In this document: positions 6,345 through 12,260 of the stretch, piece after piece | Layout of the letters: the number at the start of each line of letters is the position of its first letter | How positions within the stretch are numbered: the first letter of the stretch is position 1 | From: PUPG01 sp031323845 | GTDB taxonomy: Bacteria > Bacteroidota > Bacteroidia > Bacteroidales > UBA7960 | Assembly (NCBI GenBank): GCA_031323845.1 | Contig: JAVIYP010000069.1 | Span: 1-13,213, forward strand | Direction of reading: 5' to 3' | DNA length: 13,213 nt | Notes under the pieces: model-generated | The model's input: only the letters and a program-made list of their open reading frames with translations | What the model was told of the DNA's origin: nothing | Databases searched by the model: none | Made by a program: the position numbers and the translations under genes

Positions 6345-7358
6345 ATGGCAAAACGCTGGAAGATCCGTCCTGAAGGTTCAACCTGGGGCGACTGGGGTGA
6401 GGACGACCAGCTGGGGCGGCTGAACCTCATAACTCCCGGAAAAGTGCTGGAGGCCCTGGATGAGGTAAAAACCGGACACACCTTCTGCCTGAGTCTTCCG
6501 CTTGAGTACCCCGGCGGCCAGGTGATCAACAAGGTGCGCCGCCCCCCGGTGCTGAAACCTGTTATCCGAAACAACGCAGCCTACTTTAACTACCGCTGGG
6601 ATCAGCTCAACCCCCGTCATACCGACATTGGATCTGACGATTACGTAACGCTGTACACGCAGTATTCAACACAGTGGGACTCCTTTGCCCACCGTGGCGC
6701 CATGTTTGACGTCCTGGGTGACGGGAGCCCCATGCCGGTCTATTATAACGGTTACCGCGCCGGTGAAGATGTTGTGGTAACCGATCGTGGCGAGAGTGCA
6801 GCACTCAGGCTTGGCATAGAGCACATGGCCAACCATTGCGTGCAGGGCCGCGGCGTGCTGGTAGACCTGCACAGTGCCTTCGGTGAGTTTCCGCGTAAGG
6901 AGGTAGGTTACGATGAACTGATGCGGGTGATGGAAAAAGACAGGGTGGTGATTGAATCCGGTGATATCCTTTGCATCTGGACAGGCCTTGACCGGATGAT
7001 CCTGCGCATGAAGGGAGAGCCCGACGGCAGCATTAACCAGGCTTGTGCCGTGCTTGATGGCTTTGACGAAAGGCTGTTGCGCTGGATCGATGACTGCGGC
7101 GTTGCGGCCATTGCCTCCGATAACCTGGCTGTTGAGGCTGTCGGCAAAAACCCGCCCGATGACAAGCCGGGCAGCAACCTGCCGTTGCACGAACTGTGTT
7201 TGTTCCGCCTGGGAGTCCATCTCGGAGAGCTTTGGCACCTCGCCGAACTGGCACAATGGCTCAGGGAAAACAAGCGCACGCGCTTCCTGCTTACCGCCCC
7301 GCCTCTCAGACTCACCGGAGCAGCAGGATCGCCCGTAACTCCCGTCGCAACTGTTTAA
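6345..7358 (+). CDS. Cyclase family protein (PF04199, kynurenine-formamidase-like metal hydrolase)
   Basis: The 337-residue protein belongs to the long subgroup of the cyclase/kynurenine formamidase family. Members are usually Zn- or Mn-dependent and hydrolyse amides, lactones or anhydride-like bonds. Visible motifs are STQWDSFAH (108-116, the metal motif region), GRGVLVDL (168-175), SGDILCIWTG (205-214) and LHELCLFRLGVHLGELWHLA near the end (281-300). In classical short members the first motif is HxGTHxDxPxH. Here the second His is Gln110, while Asp112 and His116 remain, which is common in the long subgroup. The protein should be cytosolic. It is the last metabolic enzyme before the glycosyltransferases, 22 bases upstream of the GT2 frame at 7381. 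A hydrolytic or ring-opening step on the product of the lyase or ligase is plausible but not shown. The start at 6345 precedes the conserved W-x-x-R-P-E-x-S-x-W-G-x-W-G opening typical of the subgroup. Confidence 0.88.
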   Translation: MAKRWKIRPEGSTWGDWGEDDQLGRLNLITPGKVLEALDEVKTGHTFCLSLPLEYPGGQVINKVRRPPVLKPVIRNNAAYFNYRWDQLNPRHTDIGSDDYVTLYTQYSTQWDSFAHRGAMFDVLGDGSPMPVYYNGYRAGEDVVVTDRGESAALRLGIEHMANHCVQGRGVLVDLHSAFGEFPRKEVGYDELMRVMEKDRVVIESGDILCIWTGLDRMILRMKGEPDGSINQACAVLDGFDERLLRWIDDCGVAAIASDNLAVEAVGKNPPDDKPGSNLPLHELCLFRLGVHLGELWHLAELAQWLRENKRTRFLLTAPPLRLTGAAGSPVTPVATV

Positions 7359-7395
7359 AAAACACACAACCCATCTCATCTTGAAGAAAAAAAGC

Positions 7396-8403
7396 ATGCC
7401 TGTTGCAGAAGCACAGAAAAACAACCACGGCGACCACACCCGGCAACTTGCAACACCGGCAAGAATCACCGAACAGCGATGGCAGGAAGACGCCCTTCCA
7501 CTGGTGAGTATTTCGTGCGTGACATACAACCACGAAAAGTTCATCCGCGACGCCATTGAGGGCTTCCTGATGCAGGAAACCACGTTCCCTGTCGAAATCC
7601 TGATCCATGATGACGCCTCAACCGATAACACCGCTGAAATTATCAGGGAGTATGAATCGCGGTACCCGCAACTGTTTCGTTGCTTCTGCCAGCCGGAAAA
7701 CACCTACGCCAGGCCCGACTGGCGCGAGCGGAGAAAGCCTTTCATTAAAGCGCGCCGGGGAGCATACATCGCCATGTGTGACGGTGACGACTTCTGGACA
7801 GACCCGCTGAAGTTGCAGAAACAGGTGATGTTTCTGGAGCAAAACCCCGATTATGTGCTTGCTTACCACGACGCACAAGTGGTTGACCCCGAAGGAAACA
7901 TCCTGGAGGCATCAAAAATGCCGGACCGGTTCAAAAGGGACAGTTCGTCGTACGAACTGATGGCGGGCAACACGTACATCCTTACCCTTTCGCTGTGTTA
8001 CCGCAAGCCTCCTGAACATCAAGCCGCTGTGCCTGAAAGAATGAACATCATCAGCGGCGATAACCTGCTGACTTCTCTCCTGGGACACTACGGAAAAGGC
8101 AAATACCTGCCTGATATCAGACCGGCGGTGTATCGCAAACACCCGGGCGGGGTATGGTCCGGGCTGGACGAAAGTGCAATGGTTTTCAATAAGATCCGGA
8201 ATAATTACTGGATGTACTCCTATTACCGGCGCACAGGAAACAACAGGGTGGCAAGGGCTTATTATGCGAGGATGATGTCGTGGGCGCTGCTTGCCGGCAG
8301 CAAAAAAAGACAGCACATTTCCGCATTCGGAAAGGCGAAAAATAAAATCAAGAACACTGTCGTCCTTGGCGTTCACAGGTTTTTGTCATTCCTTGGACTA
8401 TAA
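7396..8403 (+). CDS. Glycosyltransferase family 2 (GT-A fold)
   Basis: With the ATG at 7396 the product has 335 residues. The GT2 domain starts near residue 35 with PLVSISCVTYNHEKF, then IHDDASTDNT (70-79, nucleotide site) and CDGDDFWTDPLKLQKQ (128-143, containing the metal-binding DGDD). The C-terminal region contains GDNLLTSLLGHYGKGKYLP and RPAVYRKHPGGVWSG, as in GT2 enzymes of surface-polysaccharide loci. No transmembrane anchor is evident, so it is probably a soluble or peripheral enzyme on the cytoplasmic face. The first 34 residues are polar and look disordered. An in-frame TTG at 7381 would add five residues. I prefer the ATG because a purine-rich stretch lies just upstream, but the next gene shows that TTG starts are used here. 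It transfers one sugar from a nucleotide donor to the lipid-linked glycan, and its specificity cannot be read from the sequence. Confidence 0.93.
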   Translation: MPVAEAQKNNHGDHTRQLATPARITEQRWQEDALPLVSISCVTYNHEKFIRDAIEGFLMQETTFPVEILIHDDASTDNTAEIIREYESRYPQLFRCFCQPENTYARPDWRERRKPFIKARRGAYIAMCDGDDFWTDPLKLQKQVMFLEQNPDYVLAYHDAQVVDPEGNILEASKMPDRFKRDSSSYELMAGNTYILTLSLCYRKPPEHQAAVPERMNIISGDNLLTSLLGHYGKGKYLPDIRPAVYRKHPGGVWSGLDESAMVFNKIRNNYWMYSYYRRTGNNRVARAYYARMMSWALLAGSKKRQHISAFGKAKNKIKNTVVLGVHRFLSFLGL

Positions 8404-8412
8404 CTCACACCA

Positions 8413-9534
8413 TTGCAACCTCAACGAAGCATCTGTATCGCCTGTCTTTCCCTTGCCGGAGGTGGCGCCGAAAAGGTAGCGGTTAACCTGGCCAATCACT
8501 ACAGCAGGCAGGGCTACCCGGCCGAAATGTTGTTGCTGGAGGCGGAGGGTCCTTATGTGAGCATGATAGACCCTGGCGTTCAGATTGTTGACCTGGGCTT
8601 GCCGCGAAAAAGAAACCTTCAGTCGTTGCACTACCTGAGGCCCGTCAGGAGTTACCTGAAAAAGAGAAGGCCCGGCGTGGTGCTGTCCGTGCTGAGGAGC
8701 TCCAACATCATAACGGGGCTTGCCGCAACCGGTCTGAGCGGGATACGCCTGGTATTCAGGGAGGCAAACACCCTGGACGAGGTCTGGCGCAGTGCGCTCA
8801 TCAAAAAGAAGGCTTACTTGTGGGGTATGCGGATCGCTTACAAAAGAGCTGCCAGGATCATTGCCAATTCCCACGACACGCTGGACGACCTCGTCCGGGC
8901 CGGTATCACAGACAGCGACAAGGCCTTAGTGATCCCCAACCCTGTGCTGCCCGATAATCATGAAGCGCTCAGCCGCGAAGAACCGGAAGGTGCTTTTGTT
9001 GAAAACCCTTCGGTAAAAATTATCCTTGCCATCGGGCGGCTGCACGTTCAGAAAAACTACCCGATGCTGATCAGGGCTTTTGGCCGGTTGTATGCCCGAA
9101 ATCGCTCGCTGCGCCTGGTGATCATCGGGGAGGGCGGCGAAAAGGAACGTCTGCAGAACCTGGCTGAAAGGCTGGATTTACAGGAAGTTGTTGCTTTTGA
9201 GTCTTTCAGGGAAAATATTTTTTCCTGGCTGCGGCGCGCGGACGTGCTGGCCCTGTCTTCTTCATGGGAAGGCTTTGGCAACGTGCTTGTTGAGGCATTG
9301 TCCGTAGGAACGCCGATTGTTGCCACGGACTGCCGCGGTGGTCCGGCTATGATCCTGGAGCATGGCAGGTATGGCGCGCTTGTCGCACCCAACGACGAGG
9401 AGGCTTTCGCTGATGCCCTGCAGAAAACCCTGGACAAAAAGGATCACGACAGGGCGCCGCTCATAGCGAGAGCACAGCAGTTTACCGTCAGCGCTGTCGC
9501 ACAGGAGTATCTGAAAGTCCTTTTAAACGAATAA
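8413..9534 (+). CDS. Glycosyltransferase family 4 (GT-B fold), TTG start
   Basis: The 373-residue product has the GT-B layout. The N-terminal acceptor domain opens with SICIACLSLAGGGAEKVAVN (6-25), whose Gly-Gly-Ala-Glu loop is typical of GT4. The C-terminal donor domain starts near VKIILAIGRLHVQKNYP (201-217) and carries SSWEGFGNVLVEALSVGTPI (283-302), the EX7E motif with E286 and E294. The start must be the TTG at 8413: an in-frame stop (the TAA of the previous gene, 8401-8403) lies only nine bases upstream, the conserved N-terminus begins at residue 6, and there is no ATG before codon 39. The gene overlaps nothing and the next starts one base after its stop. It is expected to be a retaining transferase that adds a sugar to the undecaprenyl-linked intermediate. 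Donor and linkage are unknown. Confidence 0.94.
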   Translation: MQPQRSICIACLSLAGGGAEKVAVNLANHYSRQGYPAEMLLLEAEGPYVSMIDPGVQIVDLGLPRKRNLQSLHYLRPVRSYLKKRRPGVVLSVLRSSNIITGLAATGLSGIRLVFREANTLDEVWRSALIKKKAYLWGMRIAYKRAARIIANSHDTLDDLVRAGITDSDKALVIPNPVLPDNHEALSREEPEGAFVENPSVKIILAIGRLHVQKNYPMLIRAFGRLYARNRSLRLVIIGEGGEKERLQNLAERLDLQEVVAFESFRENIFSWLRRADVLALSSSWEGFGNVLVEALSVGTPIVATDCRGGPAMILEHGRYGALVAPNDEEAFADALQKTLDKKDHDRAPLIARAQQFTVSAVAQEYLKVLLNE

Positions 9535-9535
9535 C

Positions 9536-10690
9536 ATGGCCAAGCCTCATCCCCGGCTTCTGTTCCTTGTCAACGTCGACTGGTTCTTTCTGTCGCACCG
9601 CCTGCCCATTGCCTTGGCGGCAAAAAAGGCAGGTATGGAGGTTTATGTGGCTGCTGCGGATACCGGGCATGGAAAAACAATAGCGGCTTCGGGACTGCGC
9701 TTCATCAACATCCCTTTTTCCCGGAAAGGAACCGGCCTTTTTCGTGAACTTCTGCTTTTGCCTGTCATTCTCAGGCTCTTCCTCAGGCTCAGGCCAGCCC
9801 TGGTGCATAACGTCACCATAAAGCCCGTCATTTATGGCTCACTGGTTGCCCGTCTTTTCTCAAAAACAGCAGTAGTAAATGCCATTACCGGAATGGGGTT
9901 CGTGTTTTCGGCCGATAAAAAGGCCGGCCGGCTTCTCCGTATGGTCAAAATCGCCTATCGGCTGGCGCTGGGCAAAAAACGCATGCGTGTCATTTTCCAG
10001 AATGAAAGCGACCGCAGCATCTTTTTGCAGCACAAGCTGACAAGCCCTGAGAAAACAGTGCTTATCCGGGGCAGCGGGGTTGATTGCGAGTTGTTCAAGC
10101 CTTCCGGAGCAATCGTCGATAACGAAAAGCCCATAGTGCTGCTGGCTTCCAGAATGATCCGCGACAAAGGCGTTGAAACTTTTGTTGAAGCGGCACAGAT
10201 CGTGATGCAGGAATGGCCGCAGGTGCGTTTTGTGCTGGCCGGAATGGTCGACGAGGGCAATCCGAATGCTATTTCCGCCAGCTGCATAAAAGGCTGGGAG
10301 GAGCAGGGCCTGGTTGAATGGTGGGGCCACCGCACCGACATGGCCGGGGTAATCTCCAGGGCCGCCGTGGTAAGCCTGCCCTCCTATTACCCCGAAGGCG
10401 TGCCCAAGATCCTCATCGAAGCAGCCGCCTCAGGCAAGGCCATTGTCACCACCAACCGGCCGGGATGCAACGACATTGTCAAGGACGGCATCAACGGCAT
10501 CCTGGTTCCTGAAAAAGACCCAAAAGCACTGGCCGGGGCTATTATTAAGCTGCTCAATAACCCTGATCTGCGTCGCCGCTATGGGCAGGAGGGAAGAAAT
10601 ATTGCCGTATCCGGTTTTTCGGAAGAGGCCGTGGTGGAAAAAACAATGGCGCTGTATAAGGAGGTGATGGGCTCCCGCCGTCCATCGTAA
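9536..10690 (+). CDS. Glycosyltransferase family 4 (GT-B fold), second copy type
   Basis: The 384-residue protein begins RLLFLVNVDWFFLSHRLPIA (7-26), an opening typical of GT4 enzymes that act early on lipid-linked HexNAc acceptors. It continues with VHNVTIKPVIYGSLVAR (90-106) and NAITGMGFVF (115-124). The donor domain has LLASRMIRDKGVETFVEAA (202-220) and PSYYPEGVPKILIEAAASG (282-300) with E287 and E295 of the EX7E motif, followed by KAIVTTNRPGC. Homologs commonly transfer N-acetylhexosamine in alpha-1,3 linkage, but that specificity is only an analogy here. It starts one base after the preceding GT4 gene, so the two are probably translationally coupled. The two GT4 proteins are clearly different, so this is not a recent duplication. 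Confidence 0.94.
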   Translation: MAKPHPRLLFLVNVDWFFLSHRLPIALAAKKAGMEVYVAAADTGHGKTIAASGLRFINIPFSRKGTGLFRELLLLPVILRLFLRLRPALVHNVTIKPVIYGSLVARLFSKTAVVNAITGMGFVFSADKKAGRLLRMVKIAYRLALGKKRMRVIFQNESDRSIFLQHKLTSPEKTVLIRGSGVDCELFKPSGAIVDNEKPIVLLASRMIRDKGVETFVEAAQIVMQEWPQVRFVLAGMVDEGNPNAISASCIKGWEEQGLVEWWGHRTDMAGVISRAAVVSLPSYYPEGVPKILIEAAASGKAIVTTNRPGCNDIVKDGINGILVPEKDPKALAGAIIKLLNNPDLRRRYGQEGRNIAVSGFSEEAVVEKTMALYKEVMGSRRPS

Positions 10691-10694
10691 CGCC

Positions 10695-10699
10695 AGGAG
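10695..10699 (+). promoter_or_regulatory. Canonical Shine-Dalgarno before the epimerase gene
   Basis: AGGAG at 10695-10699 lies seven bases before the ATG at 10707. It is the only clear Shine-Dalgarno at a gene start in the window. The other starts are preceded by A-rich or mixed sequence, as is usual in Bacteroidota. It supports the start at 10707. Confidence 0.6.
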
Positions 10700-10706
10700 A
10701 CTAACG

Positions 10707-11711
10707 ATGACAAAAAAAATTCTCATTACCGGCCACACGGGCTTTGTCGGGACAAATCTTGTTCGGGCTCTTGCTGATGACAGTCTGATTTATGGCCTTG
10801 ATGTGCCCGGGTCTTCTGCGCTGCTTCCGCCGGAGCGTACGTTCACCTGGGATGCACCCGGCCGTCTGCCCGGAACCGATGCCATCATACACCTCGCCGG
10901 AAAAGCACACGACACCGCCGGCACGGCAGACCCGCAGGCCTTCTTCGACATCAACCTCGGCCTTACCCGGCGCATCTTTGACCATTTCCTGGAGTCGGAC
11001 AGCCAAACCTTCATCTTCTTCAGCTCTGTAAAAGCGGTTGCCGACACCCTGCACGACACGGTGCTCAGCGAAGACCATGTCCCCGACCCAAAAACACCCT
11101 ACGGCCGGTCGAAGCTGGCGGCTGAACAGTACATCGCCGAAAGGCTGGGGGTGCCGGCGAAACATCTTTCTCCCGGAAACGACCGCCAAAGCCTTCTGCC
11201 GAAAGGCGCAGAAACAACAACAAAGGGAAAACGCGTATTCATACTGCGTCCCGCCATGATACACGGGCCGGGCAACAAAGGCAACCTGAACCTGTTGTTC
11301 AACATGGTACGCAGAGGTATTCCCTGGCCACTGGGCGCCTTCGACAATCAGAGGTCTTTTGCTTCGATCGGCAACGTGACCTACGTCGTTCGCCGGATAC
11401 TGACAGAGCCCATTGCCGCGGGCACTTACAACCTGGCCGACGACGAGCCGCTGGCCACAAACGAGCTGGTAAGATTGATCGCCGCCTCCGCCGGACGAAA
11501 GCCGCGCATTCTGAAGGTAACTCCGGCGCTCGTCAGGGCAGCAGCGCGTGCCGGCGACCTGCTGCACCTGCCCCTGAACAGCGAACGGCTGAAAAAACTG
11601 TGCGAAAACTACGTGGTGTCGAACAGGAAGATCAAAAACGCCCTGCGCATTAACGCCCTGCCAACAGCGGCCACAGAGGGCATAAAACAAACCCTCGCAT
11701 CATTCCTGTGA
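10707..11711 (+). CDS. NAD-dependent epimerase/dehydratase (extended SDR), nucleotide-sugar enzyme
   Basis: The 334-residue protein has the Rossmann motif GHTGFVG (9-15), an NAD-pocket Asp32, HLAGKAHD (62-69), the catalytic-Ser region FFSSVKAV (104-111), and the catalytic pair in YGRSK (Y132, K136). ILRPAMIHGPGNKGNLNLLF (179-198) is the nucleotide-sugar-binding segment seen in the WbpV-like branch that makes UDP-QuiNAc or related UDP-HexNAc sugars. Homologs of this branch typically sit next to a WbpL/WecA-like transferase, as here. Between ERLG and KRVFILRP (about residues 149-174) there is a stretch that appears longer than in the homologs I remember and is rich in Pro, Gly, Lys and Thr. It may be a surface-loop insertion. 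The start is supported by a good Shine-Dalgarno. It probably supplies the nucleotide sugar used by the last gene to prime the glycan. Confidence 0.92.
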   Translation: MTKKILITGHTGFVGTNLVRALADDSLIYGLDVPGSSALLPPERTFTWDAPGRLPGTDAIIHLAGKAHDTAGTADPQAFFDINLGLTRRIFDHFLESDSQTFIFFSSVKAVADTLHDTVLSEDHVPDPKTPYGRSKLAAEQYIAERLGVPAKHLSPGNDRQSLLPKGAETTTKGKRVFILRPAMIHGPGNKGNLNLLFNMVRRGIPWPLGAFDNQRSFASIGNVTYVVRRILTEPIAAGTYNLADDEPLATNELVRLIAASAGRKPRILKVTPALVRAAARAGDLLHLPLNSERLKKLCENYVVSNRKIKNALRINALPTAATEGIKQTLASFL

Positions 11712-11840
11712 ACACAGGTAACACATCACCGCGCCCAAAGGACGTGTTTTTCAATGAAAATTTAAACAGGTGAATCGCCCATGTTGAAAATCCTGACCAT
11801 TCGGCAACAGTTTTTTTAACACGCAGGAGGGTGATTATAA

Positions 11841-11900
11841 AAGCTCGAAGTTTATTTCGAACGCAGGGAGAAACCTGCCGGGAAGGCGGAAGCTCGAAGG
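11841..11900. repeat. Degenerate intergenic element, copy 1
   Basis: Bases 11851-11877 match 11934-11960 at 23 of 27 positions, and the following GGAAGCTCGAA (11888-11898) matches exactly at 11964-11974. AAGCTCGAA also occurs just before copy 1 at 11841-11849, so this copy is flanked by the same 9-mer on both sides. No coding potential is seen. The sequence has the look of a dispersed non-coding repeat of Bacteroidota. Confidence 0.6.
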
Positions 11901-11933
11901 AATAAAGAGGCATAAACAGCTAAAATTCAAGGG

Positions 11934-11974
11934 TTTATTTCGGACGCAGCGAAAAATCTGTTAGGAAGCTCGAA
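11934..11974. repeat. Degenerate intergenic element, copy 2
   Basis: This is the second copy of the element at 11851-11898, shortened by about ten bases in the middle (between 11960 and 11964). It shares the TTTATTTCG start, the ACGCAG core and the GGAAGCTCGAA end. The two copies are in the same orientation, 83 bases apart measured start to start. Confidence 0.6.
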
Positions 11975-12000
11975 TGAAACGAAAGTAAAGAATGAGAAAT

Positions 12001-12044
12001 GGCTCTTAGCTCCTGGCAACTTTTCTTACTAAAGGCTAAAAGCC
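12001..12044. other. Imperfect hairpin overlapping the heptamer array
   Basis: GGCTCTTAGCT (12001-12011) can pair with GGCTAAAAGCC (12034-12044) with one mismatch and one G-T pair, leaving a 22-base loop. The right arm is the first part of the heptamer array. No T-run follows, so it is not a clear terminator. Confidence 0.35.
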
Positions 12045-12058
12045 AAAGGCCAAAAGCA
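12031..12058. repeat. Tandem array of a 7-base unit (x4)
   Basis: Four contiguous heptamers read AAAGGCT, AAAAGCC, AAAGGCC and AAAAGCA, consensus AAARGCY. There are no gaps. It is the first of three adjacent short-period arrays. Confidence 0.75.
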
Positions 12059-12075
12059 GATTAAGTGAAACATCA

Positions 12076-12139
12076 ACGATTAAACGATTAAACAATTCAA
12101 CAAATAAACGATTAAACGAATCAACAATTAAACAATAAC
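12076..12139. repeat. Tandem array of an 8-base unit (x8)
   Basis: Eight contiguous octamers in strict 8-base register share the consensus ACRATTAA. They are ACGATTAA (three times), ACAATTCA, ACAAATAA, ACGAATCA, ACAATTAA and ACAATAAC. Every unit begins with AC. The array is AT-rich and lies about 120 bases upstream of the sugar-phosphate transferase gene. Confidence 0.85.
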
Positions 12140-12142
12140 CTT

Positions 12143-12174
12143 ACATCTGCACATTTGCACATCTTCACATTTGC
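12143..12174. repeat. Second tandem array of an 8-base unit (x4)
   Basis: Four contiguous octamers read ACATCTGC, ACATTTGC, ACATCTTC and ACATTTGC, consensus ACATYTGC, and decay into ATATCAAC and TCATCATC. It starts three bases after the ACRATTAA array ends and has the same period but an unrelated unit. Confidence 0.8.
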
Positions 12175-12260
12175 ATATCAACTCATCATCTCAGGCATAA
12201 ACACAAAACGCTGATAATCACACAGCAACGAAAATATAACCACATGAACCACCCTGAATA

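Larger units (their letters stand above)
11712..12260. other. Long AT-rich intergenic region with several repeat types, no gene
   Basis: No convincing coding sequence lies in these 549 bases on either strand. They hold a degenerate duplicated element (11841-11974), an imperfect hairpin (12001-12044) and three short tandem arrays (12031-12174). The promoter of the downstream transferase probably lies here, but I cannot place a clear Bacteroidota -33/-7 pair. A T-run at 11811-11817 has no good stem before it. The composition differs sharply from the GC-rich genes on both sides. Confidence 0.75.

Noticed and set aside
6666..7703. Long minus-strand frame (345 codons) across the cyclase and GT2 genes
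   Set aside because: It spans two well-supported + strand genes and the gap between them and shows no family motif, so it is a composition shadow.
10701..11690. Long open frame (329 codons) on the minus strand opposite the epimerase gene
   Set aside because: It mirrors the epimerase gene codon for codon in a GC-rich stretch and has no recognisable motif. The + strand product has full catalytic motifs.
11712..11760. Possible terminator after the epimerase (AACAC with GTGTT and a following T-run)
   Set aside because: The stem is only five pairs with a long loop and is not convincing.
11825..11905. AGGAGG followed by a GTG frame of about 24 codons
   Set aside because: The GTG directly abuts AGGAGG with no spacer, and the frame runs through the degenerate repeat, so it is not a credible gene.
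12076..12174. CRISPR-like array
   Set aside because: The units are 8 bases with no spacers and no cas genes are present. It is a simple tandem repeat.
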